From Sipunculus nudus (Eukaryota > Annelida > Sipuncula > Golfingiida > Sipunculidae): DNA of 64,000 bases. Below, one piece after another: positions 54,790-64,000 of this stretch. The notes under the pieces were generated by a model. That model was given only the letters and a program-made list of their open reading frames with translations. It searched no databases and was not told the origin of the DNA. The DNA is taken from NCBI GenBank assembly GCA_026874595.1, contig CM049317.1, positions 37,912,401 to 37,976,400 of the forward strand, given 5' to 3'. Each line of letters opens with the position of its first letter. Position 1 is the first letter of the stretch. Position numbers and translations under genes: made by a program.

Positions 54790-56900
54790 TTGTATCGCTA
54801 GACATAGTCTGGAGATACTATGGTTTAGGCACGGTTGCGCCGCCGCCGCCGAGATTTCTTTTGGACACAATCACTCAAAAAATATTTCAAGGATCTTTTT
54901 CAACCTTGACACATTTATAGATATAGGTGAGAGGACGAAGCCTATTTAAAATGGGGTCATGACCTCAACTAGGACAGTGACCTTGACCTTGAATAGATCC
55001 ATTTTTGGGGAAAATCACACAAATTCTTAAATATCTCAAGAAATCTTTCATGGATTTATCCAAAAATCAAGTTGGACAAAGATCTTGGATAGTGATGTCA
55101 TGTACCGGACACTGGTGGTGCCACCTAGTATCCTTTTCTTGTTTTTGTGCCGTTTAATACCCCCATCATTGCAACTTGACAGTACTTTTAGCATCACAAG
55201 TCAAAAACTGATTGACAGATTTCTTTAATATTATGCATGTACATAGGTATGGGTTATGGGATGATGTATATTAAAATTGGGGTCATGACCTTTCCTTTGA
55301 GAGTGGCTTTGACCTTGAATATTACCATATATGTTGAAAATCACATAAAATCATGAATATCTGAAAGAAGGATGCATGGATTGGTCCAAAAATCAAGTTG
55401 ACGGAAGATCTTGGATAGTTTTGTCTTTTGCAGAAGATAGGTGGCGCCACCTGTTGTCATTTTCTTGTTTTTTGCGCCTTTGAATACCCCATCATTGCCA
55501 CTTGACAGTATATACTGTGAGCATTATAAGTCAAACAGTAACGGACAGATTTCTTTCATGTTATGCATGTATATAGATATGGTTTATGGAATGAGGTATA
55601 TTTAATTTTAAATTTAATTTTAAAATTTAATTTAATTTAAATTATTTTTTTTAAATTTAATTTTTTTTTTCAAATGTTGGATATGTTGGAATGCAGTTTA
55701 CTGATTTGGGGTCATGACCGTGACTATGAGAGTGACCTTGACCTTGAATATTCCCATATTTGGTGAAAAACATAAAATCATGAATATCTTAAAAAGGGCC
55801 ACTTGACAGCACTGTGAGCATTATAAGTCAAAAACTAATGGACAGATTTCTTTTATATTATGCATATACACAGATTTGGATTATGGGATGAGATATATTT
55901 AAATTTGGGTCCTGACCTTGCATATGAGATTGGACTTGACTTTAAATATTGCCATATATGGTAAAAATCACCAACAATCATGAAAATCTCCAGTGAACCT
56001 GGGGGATTGCTTCAGCTAGTGGTCTGCACATGGTGTTGCATCATGTTTTGCCCAAACATCAGCAGTTCTGGGCCATGGTCAGATTCTATAAATAGATATG
56101 ATGGTCAGTGATAAATGAATTAGTGCACTGGGTGTACCACAGAGTCACAACTGGATCATTTTCCTTTGAGAGTGGTCTTGACCTTTGGACGAAGACTATT
56201 TAAAATGGCTCATGAATGTTGCCTATATGGGACTTGACAGTATTGTCAGCAATATAAAATAAAAATTAAAAAGTTGTTGGATAGTGTTGTCATGTGCTGG
56301 AAACTAATTGGCAGATATCTTTCATATTATGCATATAGATAGATATGGGTAATGTGATGAGTCATTTGCTGGGAACTCCATGGTGGCACCCCCTACTCTA
56401 CTTTCTTGTTTTTCCACAATTTATGCTATTGATAAGGAACAAATGACAATTTTTATGACAATATAACAATTTATTACAAAGAACAAAATATGATGTGAAA
56501 CAAAATATAACAGATATTATTATTTCATTCTCAGACAATATACCTCGCTTACATATTGATGTGTGTAGAATTACTCAAATCTTTGCTAATGTCTGATAAC
56601 ATGATATTACTGTTACAATTACTTGAGTAATTTATAACAGTATTTATACATAACCTTTTACATAACAATTGCCTTCACTTTAAATATTCCTATATTTTGT
56701 ACAAATGTTTCTCACATTTATTGCTAAAATACAAATACATCACATTATATCAACAAAATACCACAAAACCTCATTTGTCTGGCGATATTATGGCACCAGC
56801 GGTGCCAAGAAATGTCTAGTTTGATTTATGGTTTTATAATGCCTTAGAATGAGGACATATTCGCCGTATTCTATGCTGTGGTGGATGAAACCAAGTGCGA
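54790..56900 (+). repeat. Repeat family E, about 310-330 bp units between A2 and B2
   Basis: Units recur with 'gacagatttcttt' at about 55212, 55540 and 55848, and with GGTGGTGCCACC (55123) and GGTGGCGCCACC (55442). Other words: 'tcatgaccttgac', 'gtgaccttgaccttgaat', 'cttgacagta', 'ttatgcatgtacatag'. A pure A/T stretch is at 55600-55672. No ORF. Confidence 0.6.
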
Positions 56901-56908
56901 AAGAATAA

Positions 56909-56961
56909 AGGCATATTTACATCAGTGTTTGTTGTTTAGGTGTGATATAAATTTGCTAAAA
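56909..56961 (+). repeat. DIRS-order element right repeat B2
   Basis: 53 bp: the 40-bp start of B1 joined directly to B1's last 15 bp (ATAAATTTGCTAAAA). It marks the right end of the element. Confidence 0.8.
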
Positions 56962-57840
56962 CAGAGACCTAATTTCAGGTTTCCACAGACACTTTTCATG
57001 GGCCTCCTTGCATGACAAGAATGAAGATTCTAGGTCCAGTTGTTATGACTTGTACCCTGTTAACAGATGTTCATATTTTTAAAGGTCTCAAAAATAGAGA
57101 AAAAAATTGGTAAAAAATTTGAATAAATACAGGTGGCGCCACCAGTCTGAGGAACTGATGGGAAACCTCTTGATCAATATGTATGCCAAAAGTCATGACC
57201 ATCAGGGTTGTAGCTGTTAAGATGTTGCAGTTTTTTTTTATAAAATTTTCCATTATTCTTGGGGGTAATTGGGAGCCATACAGCTCAAAGGATATGCGTA
57301 ACAGAGACCTCATTTCAGGTTTCCATGGAGACTAATCATAAGTCTTTCACTGTGTCTAGAATGAAGATTCTAGGTCCAGTCTTTACAATTTGTGCCCTGT
57401 TAACAGATGTTCACATTTTTAAAGGTCTGAAAAATAGAGAAAAAAATTCGTAAAAAAATTGAAAAATACAGGTGGTGCCACCAGTCTACAGAAACAGATG
57501 AAACATCTCATGATTAATATGTATGCCAAAAATCATGACCATCAGTGATGTAGTTAAATAGATATTGAAGTTTTTGTTTGAAATCTTTGACTATTCTCGG
57601 GGGTACTTTGGGGCCCAATAGCTCGAAGGATATGGGTAACAGAGACCTAATTTCTGGTTTCCAAGGAAATTTTTCATGGACCTCTCAGAATGTCAAGTTA
57701 CAAGTTTCTAGGTCCAGCAGTTACAATTTGTGCCTGCATGGTTTAGGGACAGACAGACGGCTAGACAGACAGACAGACGGACAGACGGACAAAGAGTGAT
57801 CACTATAGCTCAGATGACTTAGAGTCAGCTGAGCTAAAAA
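56962..57840 (+). repeat. Family A units and composite-element tail
   Basis: Resumes the unit broken at 49726. 'gtaacagagacct' at about 57299 and 57645; GGTGGCGCCACCAGTCTGAG at 57132. Then GGAC/AGAC-rich run (57745-57790) and the stem-loop tail (57803-57840). Confidence 0.75.
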
Positions 57841-57970
57841 ATAATGATACAAACCAGAATGATGCAAACCAGAATGTTAAAAAAACGAAAATGATACAAA
57901 CTACAGTGATACAAACCACAATGATACAAACAACATTTATACAAACAACATTGATACAAACCAAAATGAA
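57841..57970. repeat. 15-bp microsatellite between tail and head
   Basis: About eight ACAAACCACAATGAT-type units, third instance of tail, microsatellite, head. Confidence 0.88.
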
Positions 57971-60555
57971 ACAAGGGACCCATGGGTCACGGCGCTCAGC
58001 TGATCGTGATTGGACTATAAATGTTTCTCCACTGTGATACTATATCGAGTCAATAAAGCTTATGAATATCATGGACATGTTGGGCTATTATAAAGGAATG
58101 TAATGTAATATGTGAGTAAATGATAAATGAAATTACCTGACTAATGGATTAATAGAGTCAAATATAGTGGTTTATTTTTTATTTATTTCGGAGGGGTTGA
58201 AAATTGTGATATATTTGAGCAAATATGAATGCAATGATAGCAGTAATAAGCAGTAGTAGAATGATGATAAGGCTATTTGTTGAAGGATCTAAAGTGTATG
58301 GTAGTCTGCAAGCTTTCAATTTGACAGATATGATGTTATGATTAACTATGCTGATGAAGTGATTTATGAATTTGTGACTGTATGACACAATATCTCTTTA
58401 GTCTTGACAAGGTACATTATTGTGATGCCCACTATGTCTACATATTACACAATATTGACATAATTTCTGGCATGTACATAGGTACCTATGGACGAATAGT
58501 TATACAAAATATTGAAGTATGAATATATCTGATTCATCTTGTTCTTGCTTACTGAGGCTGACTTTGGGATGGGGTTCAAAGAAGGGAAAAGTGAGGGCAG
58601 CATGAAGGTGGATGTAGAAATATTCTATTGTAATGTTTTTCATTTATATAAGAATATGAAAAGCTAAGAGGAAAGGGGCCCTCCTACTTGGTTATAGTAA
58701 AGTTCTAAATATATGATTGCAAACTCTGACAAGACTGTCATGAAGAAAAACAGTAAAAGTTTTGAGATACTGTGATGCATATGAAATTTACAGATGGACA
58801 GGCAAGTGGACAGAATGGACTAATACCTTTATTTCACTTTCAAGGGAATAATGCATTTAAGTTTATATATAAGCCTATTTTTTTAAGCATATCCACTTTT
58901 TCCATTAAGAAGTTTTTATCTGAATCATTTTTTTTTAATTACAGGTTTTATAAATTTTTTAATAAAAAAACTGAAAATATAAGTTAAAATATTAGAATTA
59001 TTGCAAAAGTTGCAATCATTATATATACAGAGTAAAAAACTGAAACTATAAGTTAAAATATTAGAATTGTTGCAAAAGTTGCAATCATTATATATCCAGA
59101 GTGTAGCTCATATTGGGTCATATTATTCATACACATATATTTTATTATTTTTAAATCATAAATGTTTAAACTGAATTTAAAAGAAAATAATGCCACAACA
59201 TGGCATCTACAAGAATATTCCTTGAATCACTATTAAAAAGTTCTGCACATTGGAGTTTTCAGTACATGCTTAATTTTATTCACCAAAATAAAATAAAAGA
59301 TTCAGTAAATTTGATAAAATAAAACATCTTTTCAAATAAAGTATACACACTGTTGGTTGAATGAGGGACAAACAATATTATTGTGCTAATTACTATCCCA
59401 GTTTTAATTTATTACTAGAATTAATAGTCAATTTCACACCTGGTGAATTTTTTACTCTTCTGAAGTAAGGAATTACTTATCTCATGAACATCCACACTTT
59501 CATAGCAATACACCACTTTGTGGACACTTTAATCATTGTAACCCTGGTAGTACAATACAAAATCTAAAATGTAGCATAGCCTAGAATAAGAATGAATCAA
59601 ATAATAACATTAATCTAGTTTATGCACCATCGGGGGGGGGGGGGGGGAGTGCAGGGCAGAGGGGAAGCCTGCTGGTAGTGGCCAAGCTGAGCCAAGGCAA
59701 GCTGCCTCGGGTGGGTTACATAATGCAAGTGCAGGCTGTACTACTAGGTGGGCTAGATGTAAACAACACTTGACATGGTGTATGAAAACGTGAATAAAAG
59801 CTATTCTTTCCAATCAATTTCTTTGAAATTTCAGATTTTAAAAGATTAAATCCTTATGTATATATCCTGTGAAAATTAAATCAACAGTGCTAAAGTTGGA
59901 CAAAATTTAAGGTATTGATTTTTTATTTATGCTAATAACTTGAAAAATTTGCAAAATTCAGATCTAATTTTGGGTAAACAATTGAATCTTGATTAATTAA
60001 AGTTATATTCCTAAAAAAAAGGCTCTAGGTTCAGCAATTCTCATGTTCGGTGAGTAAATATATTTCCTGATTTTTAAAAAATTGCATTATATTTTGGCCC
60101 ATAACTTCAAAATAATACCCAATACTGACCTAATTTTTGGTATGTTCATAGAAAATGTATGAAAGAATGTGAATAATAAATATGATCAAAAACAGATCAG
60201 TGGTTTTGATATTAGGCAGCCTTGAAGTGTAACAATGGCTTTTTTTATGGAAAACGAAGGTTTTTCCTTAATATCTCGAAGGAACGAAGTCCTAATGACC
60301 CAATTTTTGGTTTGGTAGGAGATTTTGGGGACATCTAAAATTATGCCAACAGCCTGGGGAGCATAGAGATGTGCACTGAATGACCTACAGTCATCAAAGT
60401 GGACTGCTTGTCAATGTAAGGGAATACAACAAGAGCCTCCAAAAAATTCAATAACTAGCCTATTTCTGCAGCTTTTATTTTCAAATTTCAGATTTTAACA
60501 GATTAAATCCTTATGTGTACATGCTGTGAAAATTAAATCCACAGTACTCACAGGA
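57971..60555 (+). mobile_element. Composite repeat element, head and family B body without tail
   Basis: Head ACAAGGGACCCATGGGTCAC, then GGCGCTCAGCTGA. The first 650 bp match 46185-46860. An AT-rich middle follows, with a G tract at about 59632-59647. Family B text at 59790-60350 and 60470-60550 ends at 'ctcacagg', where the next head begins. Confidence 0.6.
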
Positions 60556-63500
60556 ACAAGTGACCCATGGGTCATGTCGCTCAGCTGACAGGGAAGAGAT
60601 TCGCTAAAGGAAATTTTATCATCAGAATGGTAGTATATACCCATTCAACTGAAGCATCAAACAGATTAACCAACAGGCCAAGATTTAGTCTTTATTTATA
60701 TATCTCAAAAATAGAGAAAAAATGTGTAAACTTTAAAAACTAGAATACGGGTAGCCGACAAGTGACCACGTGTATCCGCCAAAATCAGAGTGGAACGGTT
60801 GAAGTGAGGCATGGATTGAGTGGCAAGGGGAAATAGAGTGAGGTATGTTGTATATTAGCATGGATGTCTGCAGCCTAAATGTGTATGTAGGTTGTGCCAC
60901 CTACCACAAATCCAGAAAGATGTCCAAGTTGTATACATATGCAAAATTTTAGGCAGAAAAGTCAAACCACTACATGTGTATGAGTGATTTTAGCCAACGG
61001 CAGACAAACAGAAGGACGCTGTGCAAATTAAATTTAAATGGTTACAGGTGGCCCCTCCAGTTGACCTATGTGAGATCTATACACATGAAAAATTTTGGCC
61101 CAATCATTCAAACGGTTCCCAAGATATGAGCTCAGATGTCTGCAGTGTAAACTAGAATGTAGGTGGCGCCACCTGTCATAAAATCAAGAAAGCTATCCAG
61201 GATGTATAAAACTGCAAAATTTTAGGCAGATATGTCAAACCACTGCCGAGATATGAGTGACATCCCACGGCAGAAAACAGACAGACGCTGTGCAAAAATG
61301 GTTGCAGGTGGCGCCACCAGTTTTGCATATGATAAAGAGCTATGTGATATCTATACACATGCAAAATTTTGGTCCAATCTGTCCAACAGTTCCTGAGATA
61401 TGAGCTTGGATGTGATCAGCTTGAACGTGAATGTAGGTGGTGCCATCTGTCATAAAATCAAGGAAGCTATCCTGGATGTATATGCATGCCGAATTTAAGG
61501 TGAATTAGTCAATTCACTGCAGAGATATAAGTGATTTTAACCCAAGGCAGATGAACAGATGGACACTGTGCAAACATGGTTACAGGTGGCGCCACCATTT
61601 TTGTGTATGTTATAAAGCAATCCAAGGGCTACATTTGTATAAATTTTATTTCCTGATTGGTCAATCGGTTCCCGAGATATGAGGGTTTATGTGTGGGAAC
61701 AGATGCACAAATGGACCCTGGATAGAGGGGAAAGGTCAGAGATCAACACAAATTGGTTAGGCACTAGTTCACATGTGACTAGATAATTGGTGTAAGTTTC
61801 GGAAAAATCGGTCCATTTTTCTCAGAGGAGCTCTCTGGAAACAAACGTGGCGGAGGAACCCAGTCAAAAACATAGTATCTGCAAAACTTTGTTTTGGAGG
61901 ATACAAAAAAACAGGTGGCTCCACCAGTCTGCAGAAACTATAAAAAACACTTAATGGTCAATATCCATGCAAAGAATCATGGTGATCTCCGCATTAGTTG
62001 TTCAGATACTTCAGATTTTGTGTCAAATTGTCCATTATTCTGAGGGATACTTCAGAGTCCTATAGCTTGAAGGATATGGGTAACAGAGACCTAATTTCAA
62101 GTTTCCACAGGCACTCTTCATGGGCCTCCTTGCATGACAAGAATGAAGTTTCTAGGTCCAGTTGTTGCAATTTGTACCCTGTTGACAGATAACCACATCT
62201 TTAAAGGTCTCAAAAAAAGAGAAAAAAAATTCATAAAAATTTGAAAAAAATAGAGGTGGCGCTTCCAGTCTGCAGAAAGTGATGGAACAGCTCATGATCA
62301 ATATGTATGCCGAAAATCATGACCATCAGTGTTGTAGTTATTGAGATATTGAAGATTTTGTATGAAATTTTTGACTACTCTGGGGGGTACTTTGGGAACC
62401 CATAGCTCAAAGGATATGTGTAACAGAGACCTAATTTTCTGGTTTCCATGGACACTTTTCATAGGTCTCTCAGTGTATCGAGAATGAAGATTCTAGGTCC
62501 AGTCGTTACGATTTGTGCCACGCTAAAAGCTGACAGCATCCTTAAAAGTCTCAAAAATAAAGGAAAAAATCGTAAAAAAAAAAAAAACGAACAAATACAG
62601 GTTGTGCCACCAGTCTGCAAGAACTGATGAAACACCTCTTGATCAATATGTATCCCAAAAATCATGACCATCAGTGATGTAGTTATTGAGATATTGAAGT
62701 TTTTGTATGAAATTTTTGACTACTCTGGGGGGTACTTTGGGGCCCCATATCATGATGGATATAGGTAACAGAGACCTAATTTCTGGTTTCCATGGAGACT
62801 TTTCATAGGTCTCTCAGTGTGTCAAGAATGAAGATTCTAGGTGCAGTCGTTACGATTTGTGCCACGCTAACAGATGACAGCATCCTTAAAGGTCTCAAAA
62901 ATAGAGAAAAAAATTCATAAAAAATCCAACGATACAGGTGGCGCCACCAGTCTGCAGGAAGTGATGACACATCTCATGATCAATAGTTATGCCACAAATC
63001 AAGACCATCAGTCAAGTAGTTAATGAGATATTGAAGTTTTTGTATGAAATTTTTTACTTTTCTGGGGGTAATTTGGGGCCCCATAGCTCAAAGAATATGG
63101 GTAACAGAGACCTAATTTCTGGTTTCCACGGAGACTTTCCATAGGTCTCTCAGTGTGTCGAGAATGAAGATTCTAGGTCCAGCCTTTACGATTTGTGCCT
63201 TGTTAACAGATGTTCACATTTTTAAAGGTATCAAAAATAGAGAAAAAAATTCGTAAAAAATCGAAAAATACAGGTGGCACCACCAGTCCTCAGGAACTGA
63301 TGGAACATCTCATGATCAATATGTATGCCAAAAATCATGACCATCAGTCAAGTAGTTAATGAGATATTGAAGTTTTTGTATGAAATTTTTGACTTTTCTG
63401 GGGGGTACTTTGGGGCCCCATAGCTCGAAGGATATGGGTAACAGAGACCTAATTTCTGGTTTCCAAGGAGATTTTTCATTAACCTCTCAGAATGTAAAGT

Positions 63501-63638
63501 AACAAGATTCTAAGTCCAGCGGTTACGATTTGTGCCAGGTTAAAGGGCAGACGGACAGACAGACGGACAGACGGACGACGGACAAAGAGTGATCGCTGTA
63601 GCTCAGCATGACTGAAAGCCAGCTGAGCTAAAAAAAAC
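60556..63638 (+). mobile_element. Composite repeat element, head, F units, family A units and tail
   Basis: Head TGACCCATGGGTCATG, then TCGCTCAGCTGAC (60556-60588). After 170 bp that match 46010-46160 come F units, then five family A units with 'taacagagacctaattt' at about 62080, 62420, 62766, 63103 and 63433 (about 330-345 bp). A GACGGACAGACGGACGG run is at 63548-63583 and the tail is at 63597-63638. Confidence 0.68.
60760..61760 (+). repeat. F units with GGTGGCGCCACC every 130-150 bp
   Basis: Palindrome or near forms at about 60893, 61045, 61163, 61307, 61437 and 61585. Each is followed by 'acatgcaaaatttt', a 'gtcaaaccactg' or 'ccaacagttcc' phrase and 'gagatatgag', with 'cagacgctgtgcaaa' between alternate units. 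Same family as the reversed units in the lipase introns. Confidence 0.7.
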
Positions 63639-63701
63639 TACCGTGGCCAAAGTTGGGCAAAATTTAAGGTACCAATTTTATATTTTTGCCAATAATTAAA
63701 A

Positions 63702-64000
63702 ACAAGGGACCTATGGGTCACGACGCTCAGCTGTTATATATGATAAAAAAATATTATTTAGAAATGAGGCACATGCTGGTTTTGTGTGGTAATAAATATA
63801 AGCTGTATTATGAGTTGTTGTTGTTTAGCTTATGTATGATTTTGATAGTACCTTTGGAGACAGTGAAGAGGATTGATTTCATTTATTTTATTAACAATTG
63901 GAGTACTATTGTCACACAGATTTTGACTTGGCCATATAACTTATATATAAGCAGAACATATAATATAAGAGTTTAATTATTTATTAAAAAAAATTACAAA
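63702..64000 (+). mobile_element. Composite repeat element head, cut by window edge
   Basis: ACAAGGGACCTATGGGTCAC, then GACGCTCAGCTG, followed by about 260 bp closely matching 15889-16140. A short ORF here (63686-63976) is also present in worn form in that copy and is not a recognised gene. Confidence 0.65.

Larger units (their letters stand above)
49727..56961 (+). mobile_element. DIRS-order (tyrosine recombinase) retrotransposon with split direct repeats, 7.2 kb
   Basis: Layout A1 (49727-49827), gag-like ORF, RT-RNase H ORF, broken tyrosine recombinase, B1 (53928-54678), A2 (54676-54776), repeat-filled spacer, B2 (56909-56961). Split direct repeats of this order are known from PAT and Ngaro types. 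The insertion sits in a family A unit: the flanks GATATTGG and CAGAGACC rejoin into the unit's GATATGGGTAACAGAGACC with no target-site duplication, as expected for recombinase integration. It is decayed: the recombinase frame is shifted several times. Confidence 0.85.

Noticed and set aside
63686-63976. 96-codon plus-strand frame near the right edge
   Set aside because: Spans the element head and body and is not conserved as a frame in the matching copy at 15889-16140.

Overview
The window looks like nuclear DNA of a marine invertebrate, most likely a lophotrochozoan such as a bivalve mollusc. This is an inference. It rests on two intron-rich animal genes with GT-AG introns, very repeat-dense AT-rich introns, many minisatellites and long G tracts, and several nested transposon classes including a DIRS-order element. 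There is nothing bacterial: no operons, no ribosome binding sites and no CRISPR.

Two cellular genes can be assembled by protein similarity plus matching splice phases, and they converge. (1) On the plus strand, 170-10724, lies a secreted lipase of the pancreatic lipase / phospholipase A1 family. Seven exons are visible and the signal-peptide exon lies off the left edge. The Ser-Asp-His triad is intact, but the lid loop is unusually long and acidic and ends in a dibasic RRKR motif built across a splice junction. (2) On the minus strand, 43062 down to 14071, lies a complete nine-exon sorbitol-dehydrogenase-like (polyol dehydrogenase, zinc MDR) gene. The exons sum to 1035 nt, that is 344 codons plus a stop, with all eight junctions in phase. 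One intron uses a GC donor. Two of its 5' splice sites have been tandemly duplicated, one of them into a 13-copy minisatellite of splice donors.

Everything else is repeats, mostly inside the introns. In the lipase introns: a tRNA-derived SINE, a 67-bp minisatellite, and 125-140 bp units carrying the palindrome GGTGGCGCCACC. Between the genes: a possible solo LTR and a small MITE. In the dehydrogenase introns: a decayed LINE cut by a 2.6-kb, 39-bp minisatellite; two large inverted-repeat (foldback-like) elements at 31.3-36.9 kb and 38.0-41.6 kb, the first holding a broken ORF; several MITEs; and arrays of the main repeat family.

From 43 kb to the right edge, and again at 15-22 kb, the DNA is an array of one undescribed-looking composite element. 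Its head contains the perfect palindrome TGACCCATGGGTCA followed by GCTCAGCTGA. Its body is tandem units of about 335 or 640 bp. It then has a GGAC-rich tract and a stem-loop tail ending GCTGAGCTAAAA. A 15-bp microsatellite often lies between one tail and the next head. A 7.2-kb DIRS-order retrotransposon (gag-like ORF, RT-RNase H ORF, frameshifted tyrosine recombinase, split direct repeats A1-B1-A2-B2) has inserted cleanly into one unit of this array at 49727-56961. The composite element family, the splice-donor minisatellite, the lipase lid and the foldback element with its ORF are the best candidates for something new.
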